Source: JACKII01 sp965222315 (GTDB lineage Bacteria > Pseudomonadota > Alphaproteobacteria > Bin95). Taken from it: a stretch of 64,000 nucleotides of DNA. Shown in pieces: positions 1 to 7,984 of the stretch. Location of the stretch: assembly GCA_965222315.1 (NCBI GenBank), contig OZ244951.1, forward strand, positions 3,410,001-3,474,000. Reading direction: 5' to 3'. The translations under genes were made by a program, and so were the position numbers. Below the pieces are notes generated by a model. It was not told where the DNA came from, did not search any database, and saw nothing but the letters and a program-made list of their open reading frames with translations. Positions within the stretch are counted from its first letter, which is position 1, and each line of letters opens with the position of its first letter.

Positions 1-72
1 GCGGGCCGCACGGATAGCCCCGTAGCGAGATGCAGCGGCGACTTCCGGTTTGAATCGCCGCGTGACACTCAC

Positions 73-1239
73 TCAAGCGCAGAGCTTTTCCTCCAAACCC
101 TCCAACATCGCCAGGCATTGAGCGAGCTGGCTTTGCTCAATGAATTCGTCCGGCTTGTGCGCCTGATCGATAGAGCCGGGGCCGCAGACGACGCAGTTCA
201 TGCCCAAGGCCTGAAACAGCCCGGCCTCGGTCCCGAAAGCGACCACATCGGCGCCGTTGGCGCCGGTTAGTGCCGAGACGATCTGCAATGCCTCGTTGTC
301 ATCGACAGGCTCCAGGCCCTGGACCTCGCCGATGGTGTGACGGCAGATAGAAGCCCCCGGATGCACCCGGCGCATGGCAGGCAACAACACGTCATCGGCG
401 TAGGTGTCGATAGCATTGCGCACGAACTCACCGTCACCAGCTTGGACCGGGCGAACCTCCCATTCCATTGAGGCGTGCTCTGCGATGACGTTGCGGGCAA
501 TGCCCCCTTCGATCCGGCCGACGCTGACGGTGGTCCATGGCGGGTCGAAACGGCTGGCGGCGGGCGCGCGGACACGCACGGCGTCACCCAGTTCCATCAG
601 CTTCGCGGCATAGCGCACGGCGTATTCGGCCGCGTTAACGCCGTGGGACGGCTGCGAGGCGTGCCCGGCCAAACCGGTGAATTCGGTGGTATATTCGTAG
701 CAGCCCTTGTGCCCCTCGATAATGCCCATGGAGGTGGGCTCGCCGATAATGGCGACGGACGGGCGGATTTGTTCGCGGTTCAGATCGTTAACCAACGCGC
801 GGGCGCCGAAGCAGCCAACCTCCTCGTCATACGTCAGCGCAATGTGCAAGGGCCGGGAGAGCTTACGCGCCGCGAACGCCGGAGCGTGGGCAAGGACGCA
901 AGCGATGAAGCCCTTCATATCGCACGCACCGCGGCCATAGGCTTTGCCGCCGCTCAGCATCATGGCGAACGGGTCGGATGCCCAGTCCGGCGCCAGCGCC
1001 GGCACGACATCGGAATGGCCGGAAAGCACGATGCCGCCGTCCCCTTCCGGCCCGATGGTGGCGAAGAGGTTGGCCTTGGTGCCGGTCTCGTCCGTTGTGA
1101 TGCGGGTACGGGCGCCGATGGCGTTCAGATGGTCGGCCGCCCAGGCGATGAGAGCCAGATTGCTGTCGGCGGAGATGGTTGGGAAAGCAATCAGCTCCCC
1201 CAACAGACCGATTGTCCGGTCAAGGCGTTCCATGCTCAT
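73..1239 (-). CDS. ArgE-like M20 metallodeacetylase, probable N-acetyl-diaminobutyrate deacetylase
   Basis: The 388-residue product is an M20 zinc peptidase of the acetylornithine deacetylase type. Visible metal-site motifs are SGHSDVVP near residue 75, YDEEVGCFGAR near 140, GEPTSMG near 170 and a C-terminal GPGSIDQAHKPDEFI. I chose the ATG at 1239 because it lies 11 bases after the doeA stop and begins right before the conserved domain; the open frame upstream only overlaps doeA. ArgE removes the acetyl group from N-acetylornithine. Directly behind an ectoine hydrolase gene, the likelier job is deacetylation of N-acetyl-2,4-diaminobutyrate, the DoeB step, normally done by an unrelated M14-like enzyme. 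The fold is certain; the substrate is inferred from context. Confidence 0.85.
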   Translation of the reverse strand: MSMERLDRTIGLLGELIAFPTISADSNLALIAWAADHLNAIGARTRITTDETGTKANLFATIGPEGDGGIVLSGHSDVVPALAPDWASDPFAMMLSGGKAYGRGACDMKGFIACVLAHAPAFAARKLSRPLHIALTYDEEVGCFGARALVNDLNREQIRPSVAIIGEPTSMGIIEGHKGCYEYTTEFTGLAGHASQPSHGVNAAEYAVRYAAKLMELGDAVRVRAPAASRFDPPWTTVSVGRIEGGIARNVIAEHASMEWEVRPVQAGDGEFVRNAIDTYADDVLLPAMRRVHPGASICRHTIGEVQGLEPVDDNEALQIVSALTGANGADVVAFGTEAGLFQALGMNCVVCGPGSIDQAHKPDEFIEQSQLAQCLAMLEGLEEKLCA

Positions 1240-1250
1240 GGGCGCGGTCC

Positions 1251-2435
1251 CTAATCCTTTATAACCAAGGCCCGCGGCCGGTCGCAGAGGCACTCCGCCG
1301 GGCCGGACTCGCGGACCAGGATGCTCTCCGTGATCTCCAGGCCCCAATCGCTCATCCAAAGCCCGGGCATGAAGTGGCAGGTCATACCGGCCTCCAGCAC
1401 AGTCTTGTCCTCCGGGCGGAAGGAGATCGTACGCTCACCCCAATCGGGCGGGTAGGAAAGGCCGATGGAGTAGCCACAGCGACCGTCGCGTTCGATCCCG
1501 GCTTTTTCCAGGGAGGCATAGAGCGCGCGAGCGACATCGCCGGCGGTGGCGCCGGGACGCGCCACCTCCAGCCCGGCCGCCAGCCCATCTGCGAGAGATT
1601 TTTCGGCATCCACCATTTCTTGTGGCGGCTTGCCCAAAAAAACCGTGCGGCAGAGCGGGGCGTGATAGCGGCGATAGCAGCCGGAGATTTCGAAGAAGGT
1701 TGCCTCGCCATAGGCGAACGGCCTTCCATCCCAGGTGAGGTGGGGGGCGCTGGCATCCACGCCGCTGGGAAGCAATGGCACGATGGCGGCATAGCCACCC
1801 CAGGCATCTTCTGTACCGCGGATTTGGGTCGCGAAGATTTCCGCCACCAACTCGTTTTTGGCGAGGCCAGGCTCAATTCGGTCGATAACGCCGTCGATGA
1901 TTTTTTCGGAGATGCGGGCCGCCTTGCGCATGAAAGCGATTTCTTCGGCCGATTTCACTGCGCGTTGCCAGTTCACCAAGGCCGTCGCATCGACCAGGTC
2001 GGCGTTCGGCAGTTCTTCTTTCATGGTCAGATAAGCTTTGGCGGAGAAATAGTAATTGTCCATTTCTACGCCGATCCGGCCCTCGCCGACGCCGCGGGCC
2101 CGAAGCAGACTGGCCAAGTCCTGCATCGGGTGATGCTCGGTCGACTGTACATAGTGGTCGGCATAGCCAATGACCTGCCCTGCATCCATCCACACGGTGC
2201 GGAGCGCGCCGTTAGTGTCCTGCTTTCGCCCCCACCAGATGGGCGGGCCGTCGCCGAACACCAACACCCCCTGGTGCACATAGAACGACCAGCCATCATA
2301 GCCTGTCAGCCAGGCCATATTGGACGGGTCTTCGCAGAACAACGCGTCCAGTCCGCGGGCCGCCATTTCGGCGCGAACAAGCGCAAGGCGGCGATCGTAC
2401 TCGGCTTGGGAAAAGGGCAGGTCGGTAGCGGGCAT
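1251..2435 (-). CDS. doeA: Ectoine hydrolase DoeA (EutD), M24 family
   Basis: This 394-residue cytoplasmic M24 (creatinase/prolidase-fold) enzyme opens the ectoine ring to N-acetyl-2,4-diaminobutyrate. The N-terminal signature SNMAWLTGYDGWSFYVHQ is characteristic of DoeA/EutD rather than generic Xaa-Pro peptidases, and the length fits the family (about 400). The open frame extends to 2639, but the ATG at 2435 starts just before the conserved SQAEYDRRLALVR segment and has AGAGGT upstream. It is divergent from ehuB and followed after 11 bases by the M20 deacetylase, so the two catabolic steps are probably co-transcribed. Confidence 0.9.
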   Translation of the reverse strand: MPATDLPFSQAEYDRRLALVRAEMAARGLDALFCEDPSNMAWLTGYDGWSFYVHQGVLVFGDGPPIWWGRKQDTNGALRTVWMDAGQVIGYADHYVQSTEHHPMQDLASLLRARGVGEGRIGVEMDNYYFSAKAYLTMKEELPNADLVDATALVNWQRAVKSAEEIAFMRKAARISEKIIDGVIDRIEPGLAKNELVAEIFATQIRGTEDAWGGYAAIVPLLPSGVDASAPHLTWDGRPFAYGEATFFEISGCYRRYHAPLCRTVFLGKPPQEMVDAEKSLADGLAAGLEVARPGATAGDVARALYASLEKAGIERDGRCGYSIGLSYPPDWGERTISFRPEDKTVLEAGMTCHFMPGLWMSDWGLEITESILVRESGPAECLCDRPRALVIKD

Positions 2436-2470
2436 GGGCAGTGGTGACCTCTGATGGCTGATATGCGCAG

Positions 2471-2508
2471 ACGCTATACACAGCGCTGAAAACGCTATAG
2501 ACAGCGCT
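2471..2508. promoter_or_regulatory. Two 17-bp direct repeats between doeA and ehuB, candidate operator
   Basis: ACGCTATACACAGCGCT (2471-2487) and ACGCTATAGACAGCGCT (2492-2508) differ at one base and start 21 bases apart, i.e. two helical turns. Each carries short inverted arms (CGCT...AGCG). They lie in the only divergent promoter region of the ectoine cluster. Direct repeats are typical for GntR/MocR-type regulators, the family to which the ectoine regulator EnuR belongs, but no such regulator gene is in the window, so the binding protein is inferred. Confidence 0.6.
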
Positions 2509-2659
2509 AAACATGAGGACAGCCAAAAGCGTATCTGGCAATCGTAAATCTGCCGGACAAGCGTTGACGCGGCAATTCTACTGTGCTGGCGTGCAACGCG
2601 GAATGCGGCGAGTGTCTGCGCTCGTCCACCGAACGGCAATCAGTACAGGAGGTCTATCC

Positions 2660-3499
2660 ATGTTTCGCACCCTCGTGAATGGCGCGCTCGCTGCGGTCGT
2701 CGCGGTTGGCTTTAGTGCCGCCGCCAACGCCGATACGCTGGAGAAGGCCAAATCCGGTGAAACCATCCGCATCGGCTTTGCCAACGAAGTACCCTGGGCC
2801 TATCCGGGTGACGGCAATGCGCCGAAGGGCTTTGTCAACGCCATCACACTTGGCATTCTGGAGAAAATGGGCATCACCGATGTGGAGCCCGTCGTCACCG
2901 AATGGGGTGGCCTGATTCCAGGCCTGAAGGCTAACCGGTTCGACCTCATCACCGGCGGCATGTACATCCTGGGCGCCCGCTGTGAGAACGTCGCCTTCTC
3001 CGACCCGATCGGCGTGTTCGGCGATGCCTTTATCGTACCGAAGGGCAATCCGAAAGGCCTTCACAACTACGCGGATCTGGTGGAAAATGACGCGATTTTC
3101 GTCACCGGTGCCGGCTATAACCAGATCGGTGTTGCCAAGAGCCACGGCGTGCCGGAAGACAACATCATGACCGTGCCTGGCCCGACCGAGATTCTGGCCG
3201 CTGTGCGCGCTGGTCGCGGCGATGCTGGCGGTGTCACTTTCTTCACCGCTCAGAACCTGGCTGAGCAAAGCGGCGGCACCGTCGACGTGACCGACCCCAA
3301 GAAGCTGCCGAAGGATACGCTCAACTGGGTCGGCATCGCCTTCCGCCAGGACGACCAGGCCATGTTGGAGGCCTTCAACAAGGCGCTCGGCGAGTATATC
3401 GGCTCCGACGCGATGATGGCTGCGGTCGCCGAATACGGCTACACCAAGTCCCAATTGCCGGACGACACACCGACGTCCGAGGCCTGCAAGATCCGCTAG
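2660..3499 (+). CDS. ehuB: Ectoine/hydroxyectoine ABC transporter substrate-binding protein EhuB
   Basis: This is a 279-residue periplasmic solute-binding protein of the polar amino acid (SBP family 3) type. The first ~24 residues are a signal peptide ending in AANA|DT. The mature protein contains IRIGFANEVPWAY and a MYILGARCENVAFSDP segment typical of EhuB. AGGAGG seven bases upstream fixes the start at 2660 although the frame is open from 2513. It is the first gene of ehuBCDA-eutBC and is followed by a hairpin that can damp expression of the membrane components. It would deliver ectoine or hydroxyectoine to EhuCD. Confidence 0.9.
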   Translation: MFRTLVNGALAAVVAVGFSAAANADTLEKAKSGETIRIGFANEVPWAYPGDGNAPKGFVNAITLGILEKMGITDVEPVVTEWGGLIPGLKANRFDLITGGMYILGARCENVAFSDPIGVFGDAFIVPKGNPKGLHNYADLVENDAIFVTGAGYNQIGVAKSHGVPEDNIMTVPGPTEILAAVRAGRGDAGGVTFFTAQNLAEQSGGTVDVTDPKKLPKDTLNWVGIAFRQDDQAMLEAFNKALGEYIGSDAMMAAVAEYGYTKSQLPDDTPTSEACKIR

Positions 3500-3509
3500 C
3501 GGAATTGTT

Positions 3510-3532
3510 GAGGGAGGTCTGGCGCCTCCCTC
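3510..3532 (+). terminator. Intra-operon hairpin after ehuB (attenuator-like)
   Basis: GAGGGAGG (3510-3517) pairs perfectly with CCTCCCTC (3525-3532) across a 7-base loop, with no T-run behind it. A hairpin just after the binding-protein stop is common in ABC operons, where it protects the upstream mRNA or reduces read-through to the permease genes. The structure is seen directly; the role is inferred. Confidence 0.45.
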
Positions 3533-3570
3533 CCCTCTCCCCCCCATAGCGGCGAGGAAGGCCCGGTCCG

Positions 3571-4236
3571 ATGCCCTTTACCGACTTCCTGGCCGAGCAC
3601 GGGCCAAGGCTTCTGACCGGTGCCTTCGTCACCGCACAGCAGACTGTGCTCGCCGCGGTGCTGGCCGTGCTAATCGCGCTCGCCATGGGGCTGATGCGGC
3701 TTTCCGGTAGTATGGCCATCCGGGGCGTGGCCACGGTCTATATCGAGATTTTTCGCGGCACCTCCCTGCTGGTGCAGCTTTACTGGATTTTCTTCGTCCT
3801 GCCGCTCTTCGGCGTCACCATGGAAAAATACACCGCCGGGTTCGTCGCGGTCGGCATGAATCTGGGCGCCTACGGGGCCGAAGTTGTCCGTGGCGCCATC
3901 CAGTCGGTGCCGAAAGGCCAGTATGAGGCGGCACTCGCCATCAACATGTCGCCCTCCCAGCGCATGCGCCGTATTATCCTGCCGCAAGCGCTGCTGATCA
4001 TGCTGCCGCCCTGGGGCAACCTGTTTATTGAACTGCTGAAAGGCACGGCGCTCGTCGCCCTGATCTCGGTCGCCGACCTGATGTTCGTTGCCAAGCAGAT
4101 CAACGGTTCCACCTTCCTATCGATCGAGTCCTTCGGCATCGCGCTGGTCGGCTACTACATCATGGCGCGTTTCATGATCACGCCCTCCATGCGCCGGCTG
4201 GAGCGCTACTCTGCCCGCAAGTTGGGGAGGGTTTAA
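3571..4236 (+). CDS. ehuC: Ectoine/hydroxyectoine ABC transporter permease EhuC
   Basis: This 221-residue inner-membrane permease is of the HisMQ/GlnP type, with about five hydrophobic segments and the EAA loop around residues 125-145 (YEAALAINMS then RIILPQAL). It pairs with EhuD, whose gene starts three bases after this stop, and is driven by EhuA. The family assignment is certain. The Ehu identity rests on its position between ehuB and ehuD and on the downstream eutBC-doeD genes. Confidence 0.88.
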   Translation: MPFTDFLAEHGPRLLTGAFVTAQQTVLAAVLAVLIALAMGLMRLSGSMAIRGVATVYIEIFRGTSLLVQLYWIFFVLPLFGVTMEKYTAGFVAVGMNLGAYGAEVVRGAIQSVPKGQYEAALAINMSPSQRMRRIILPQALLIMLPPWGNLFIELLKGTALVALISVADLMFVAKQINGSTFLSIESFGIALVGYYIMARFMITPSMRRLERYSARKLGRV

Positions 4237-4239
4237 GCC

Positions 4240-4914
4240 ATGTTCGACTGGCGCTGGGATTTTGCCTGGGAAATCCTGCCCCGCCTGCTGGAGGCGACGC
4301 TGAACACGCTCGCCGCCGCGGGGATCGGTTATGGAATCGCGCTTGTGGTGGGCCTGGTGTTTGCACTCGCCCAGCGCACGCCGTCCGTGGTGTTGACGCG
4401 CGTCGTGCGGGAGGTCGTGGAGTTCATCCGCTCCACGCCCTTGGTGCTGCAGATCTTCTTTGTCTTCTATGTCGGGCCGCAATTCGGGATCCGCCTCTCC
4501 CCGTGGACGAGCGGCATGATTGCCATTGGCCTGCACTACGCCGCCTATCTCTCGGAGGTTTATCGTGGCGCATTGGAAGCCATACCCCGCGGTCAGTGGG
4601 AAGCAAGCCGGGCGCTGAACCTGTCTATGAGGCGCACCTACGCACGTATTGTCATCCCCCAGGCACTACCTGCGGCCCTGCCCGGCATGGGGAACTACCT
4701 GGTCGGCATTTTCAAGGACACGCCCATGCTTTCCGTCATCGGCGTGGCGGAGTTGATGCACACCGCCAATGCGCTGGGCTCGGAGACCTACCGCTATCTG
4801 GAGCCTTACACCCTCGTGGGCATCATATTCCTGATGATTTCACTGCCGACGGCGGCCGGTCTGCGCGCGTTCGAGGCCTGGGTGCGCAAGGCGCTGGGCT
4901 TGACGCCCCGATGA
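4240..4914 (+). CDS. ehuD: Ectoine/hydroxyectoine ABC transporter permease EhuD
   Basis: The second HisMQ-type permease subunit has 224 residues. Hydrophobic segments begin near residues 20 and 60; the EAA coupling loop (WEASRALNLSMRRTYARIV) is near residue 125 and is followed by LPGMGNYLVGIFKDT. It starts three bases after the ehuC stop, consistent with translational coupling and equal stoichiometry. It forms the membrane channel with EhuC. Confidence 0.88.
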   Translation: MFDWRWDFAWEILPRLLEATLNTLAAAGIGYGIALVVGLVFALAQRTPSVVLTRVVREVVEFIRSTPLVLQIFFVFYVGPQFGIRLSPWTSGMIAIGLHYAAYLSEVYRGALEAIPRGQWEASRALNLSMRRTYARIVIPQALPAALPGMGNYLVGIFKDTPMLSVIGVAELMHTANALGSETYRYLEPYTLVGIIFLMISLPTAAGLRAFEAWVRKALGLTPR

Positions 4915-4940
4915 CCGTTCGGCCGATGAGGAACTATTAG

Positions 4941-5753
4941 ATGAGCGACGTAAGCGACTTCCCGCTGCATCTGGGCGACGACGCGCCAATGGTGCGCTTT
5001 GCCCAGGTCTCCAAGCGCTATGGCGACCTGACAGTGCTGGACCGGCTGGACCTGGATGTCTCGGCGAACGAGATGGTGACGATCATCGGCCCGTCCGGCA
5101 GCGGCAAGACCACCGTGCTGCGCCTGCTCATGACCTTGGAGGAAATCAGCGACGGCGTCATCTATGTGGAAGGCGAGCCGCTGACGCATATGGAGCGCGG
5201 CGGCAAGCTGGTAAAAGCTAACGCCAAGCATCTGCGCCGGATGCGCAACAAGATCGGCATGGTGTTCCAGCACTTTAACCTGTTTCCGCACATGACGGCG
5301 CTGGAGAACTGCATGGAAGGACCGGTACAGGTGCTGGGCCTTGCGAAGGCAGAGGCCGAATCCCGCGCCCTCGAGTTGCTGGACATGGTGGGCCTGGCGG
5401 ACAAGGTGGACCAGCATCCGGCGCGGCTTTCCGGCGGTCAGCAACAGCGCGTCGCGATCGCAAGAGCCCTGGCAATGCGCCCGAAAGTGATGTTGCTGGA
5501 CGAGGTGACCTCTGCGCTCGACCCGGAGGTGATCGGCGAGGTGCTGAGCGTGATCCGATCACTGAATACGGAGCACAACCTGACCATGCTGATGGTGACC
5601 CACCAAATGGGCTTCGCGAGGGAAATCTCGGACCGGGTCTGCTTTTTCTACGCCGGCAGCATTGCGGAGCAAGGGCCGCCGGAACAGCTCCTCGGCGCGC
5701 CGGAGAATGAGCGCACGCAGCAGTTCCTGAGTGCGGTGCTGGAGGCAGGGTGA
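4941..5753 (+). CDS. ehuA: Ectoine/hydroxyectoine ABC transporter ATPase EhuA
   Basis: This 270-residue ABC ATPase powers EhuBCD. Motifs in order are Walker A GPSGSGKTT (about residue 51), Q-loop VFQHFNLFPHMT, signature LSGGQQQRVAIARA, Walker B VMLLDEVTSALDPE and H-loop MVTHQMGFAREI. The sequence is of the polar amino acid importer type. Its TGA stop overlaps the GTG start of eutB (GTGA), tying import to catabolism. Confidence 0.9.
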   Translation: MSDVSDFPLHLGDDAPMVRFAQVSKRYGDLTVLDRLDLDVSANEMVTIIGPSGSGKTTVLRLLMTLEEISDGVIYVEGEPLTHMERGGKLVKANAKHLRRMRNKIGMVFQHFNLFPHMTALENCMEGPVQVLGLAKAEAESRALELLDMVGLADKVDQHPARLSGGQQQRVAIARALAMRPKVMLLDEVTSALDPEVIGEVLSVIRSLNTEHNLTMLMVTHQMGFAREISDRVCFFYAGSIAEQGPPEQLLGAPENERTQQFLSAVLEAG

Positions 5754-6760
5754 GCCCGCTCCACCTCTCCCACGTCCTCGCCGCCCGAGTGCGGCTGCGC
5801 GGTATCGCCGATGCGACGCCGCTCGTCCCCTCCCCGCACCTTTCCCAAATCGCCACCACCGAGTTCCTGCTGAAGCTCGAACTCGCCCAGCCCATCGGTG
5901 CATTCAAGCTGCGCGGCGCGGTCAATGCCATCGCCCAGCTTCCGCCAGAGACAAAGGGCGTCACCTGCTGCTCCACCGGCAATCATGGCCGCGGCGTCGC
6001 CTATGCCGCCCGCGCCCGCGGCATCCCCGCCATCGTCTGCATGTCCCATCTGGCGCCGCAGGCCAAAGTCGCCGGTGTCCGGGCGCTCGGCGCCGAGACG
6101 CGAATTGTCGGCCAGTCCCAGGACGACGCCCAGCGGGAGGCGGAGCGCCTGGTCCAAGAGGACGGCCTTGTCGAAATCTCGCCGTTCGACGACGCGGCCG
6201 TCATCGCCGGCCAGGCCACCATCGCGCTGGAACTGCTGGAGACCCGCCCGGACCTCGCCACCATTCTGGTGCCGCTTTCGGGCGGCGGGCTGGCAGGCGG
6301 TATCGCTTTTGCCGCCAAGACCATCAAGCCAACCATCCAGGTCATCGGCATTTCCATGGACCGGGGCGCGGCCATGCACGCCTCGCTGCAAGCGGGCCGA
6401 CCGGTGGAGGTGACGGAGGTGCCAAGCCTTGCCGATTCGCTGGGAGGCGGCATCGGGCTCGCCAACCGCCTCTCCTTCCCGCTTTGCCGTGACTATCTGG
6501 ACGACGTCGTGCTGGTGAACGAGGAGGAGATCTACCGCGCTCTCCAGACAGTGTATTTCGAGGATCGGATGGTTTGCGAGGGCGGGTCGGCCGTCGGCAT
6601 CGCGGCATTGCAGGCAGGCAAGCTGCCGCCCCTGAATGGCCCCACCGCCACCATCATCACCGGCCGCAATCTCGACATGAGCGTGCACGCCGCCATCATG
6701 CGGGGCGAGGATGTGACCCTCGGCGACCTCACCGTGAAGGGAGAAGCCTATGCCCCGTGA
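5750..6760 (+). CDS. eutB: Hydroxyectoine utilisation dehydratase EutB
   Basis: This 336-residue fold-type II PLP enzyme resembles threonine dehydratase. The PLP lysine lies in IGAFKLRGAVNAI (about residue 50), followed by CCSTGNHGRGVAYAA and the glycine-rich phosphate loop LSGGGLAGGIAF. In hydroxyectoine catabolism EutB is thought to dehydrate the hydroxylated intermediate before EutC reduces it to ectoine. The start is a GTG overlapping the ehuA stop, and the 3' end overlaps eutC by 11 bases. A generic serine/threonine dehydratase would fit the fold, but the neighbours favour EutB. EutA, usually encoded next to eutBC, is not seen. Confidence 0.85.
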   Translation: MSPLHLSHVLAARVRLRGIADATPLVPSPHLSQIATTEFLLKLELAQPIGAFKLRGAVNAIAQLPPETKGVTCCSTGNHGRGVAYAARARGIPAIVCMSHLAPQAKVAGVRALGAETRIVGQSQDDAQREAERLVQEDGLVEISPFDDAAVIAGQATIALELLETRPDLATILVPLSGGGLAGGIAFAAKTIKPTIQVIGISMDRGAAMHASLQAGRPVEVTEVPSLADSLGGGIGLANRLSFPLCRDYLDDVVLVNEEEIYRALQTVYFEDRMVCEGGSAVGIAALQAGKLPPLNGPTATIITGRNLDMSVHAAIMRGEDVTLGDLTVKGEAYAP

Positions 6761-7742
6761 CATCGCTGTCCTCAGCGAGACGGATCTGCGCGGCCTAGTG
6801 CGGCTTGACCTGGACGCCGTGCAGGTAGTCGAGCGGGCGTTCGCCGCGCTTGCGACGGAGGATGTGGTGATGCCGCCGGTGCTCTCCATGGAGATAGCGG
6901 CCGCGAATGGCGAGGTGGACGTCAAAACCGCCTACATTCCCGGCTTTCCGCGGTTTGCGATCAAGGTCTCGCCCGGCTTTTTCGACAACCCGAAACTTGG
7001 CCTGCCGAGCCTGAACGGCCTGATGATCCTGTTTTCGACCGAGACCGGACTGGTAGAGGCGGTGTTGCTCGACAATGGCTACCTGACCGACGTGCGCACG
7101 GCGGCTGCCGGCGCAGTCGCAGCCAAGCACCTGGCGCCCGCCCGCGTGAAGACTGCCGGCGTGCTTGGGACCGGCGCCCAGGCGCGCCTGCAGTTGGAGG
7201 CCGCCCACCTGGTCCGTCCGTTCGAACGCGCCCTCGTTTGGGGCCGCGACCCTGCCAAGGCCGCGGCTTGTGCCGACCACCTCGCCCAAACACTCGGCAT
7301 TGAGGCTAGGGTGGAGAACGATCCCGCCCGACTAGTGGCGGAGAGCCAATTGGTAGTCACCGCAACGCCGTCGCGCGCTCCAGTGCTGCAGGCCGAATGG
7401 CTGCACCCCGGCCTGCACATCACGGCCATGGGCGCCGACCAGGCCGGCAAGAACGAGATTGCGGCGGCAGCCCTGGCTGCGGCGGACCTCTACGTCCCCG
7501 ACCGCATCGCCCAGTGCGAGAGTATGGGTGAGTTGCGCGCCGCTCTCGCCGCAGGATTCCAGCCGCCTGCAACCATGGTGGAACTTGGCAAGATCGCCAG
7601 CGGAACAGCGCCCGGGCGGGCGCGCGATAATGCCGTCACCATCGCCGACCTGACCGGCACCGGCGCCCAGGATACGGCGATTGCCAACCACGCCTACGCC
7701 CTCGCCCAGACAGCGGGAATAGGCAGCCTGGTCAAAACCTAA
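6750..7742 (+). CDS. eutC: Hydroxyectoine utilisation protein EutC (ornithine cyclodeaminase/mu-crystallin family)
   Basis: This 330-residue NAD(P)-dependent protein is of the ornithine cyclodeaminase/mu-crystallin family. The substrate segment VKTAYIPGFPRFAIKVSPGF is near residue 55, and the Rossmann motif GVLGTGAQARLQLEA is near 137. EutC is proposed to reduce the EutB product to ectoine. The ATG at 6750 lies inside eutB, indicating coupled translation. A 241-base gap separates it from doeD. Confidence 0.85.
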   Translation: MPRDIAVLSETDLRGLVRLDLDAVQVVERAFAALATEDVVMPPVLSMEIAAANGEVDVKTAYIPGFPRFAIKVSPGFFDNPKLGLPSLNGLMILFSTETGLVEAVLLDNGYLTDVRTAAAGAVAAKHLAPARVKTAGVLGTGAQARLQLEAAHLVRPFERALVWGRDPAKAAACADHLAQTLGIEARVENDPARLVAESQLVVTATPSRAPVLQAEWLHPGLHITAMGADQAGKNEIAAAALAAADLYVPDRIAQCESMGELRAALAAGFQPPATMVELGKIASGTAPGRARDNAVTIADLTGTGAQDTAIANHAYALAQTAGIGSLVKT

Positions 7743-7795
7743 CAGCCTGCCTGAGTGCGCCTCATGCCAGAGCCCGCCTTCCCCGAACCGAGCAA

Positions 7796-7984
7796 GTGTG
7801 CCTGCCGAACAATGACCCGGACGCGGTGCAAGAGCCCGGCGCCCAAAGCGTCGCCAGCCAGCGCCGTCTCGCCGCGCGGCACAGCCAGGCAATGCGTGCT
7901 TGGATGCAGGACTTTCTGGACCGCTGGCTCGCCGACGCCGCAAGCAGTCAACTCTCACCCCTTATTTGTAGGAGCCTCCGCTGA
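7796..7984 (+). other. Possible small ORF in the eutC-doeD gap
   Basis: A 62-codon frame begins with GTG at 7796 and ends in TGA overlapping the doeD ATG (TGATG). The product is polar and helical (QRRLAARHSQAMRAWMQDFLDRWL). There is no clear ribosome binding site and I recognise no family. It could be a coupled leader peptide or simply open frame in untranslated DNA; I favour the latter slightly. Nothing else is visible in the gap except TAGGAG upstream of doeD. Confidence 0.2.

Noticed and set aside
1..72. Left edge of the window
   Set aside because: Only 72 bases beyond the M20 deacetylase stop; no gene or terminator can be supported there.
5648..6925. 425-codon minus-strand frame opposite eutB
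   Set aside because: It is antisense to the ehuA end, eutB and the eutC start, all confidently identified.
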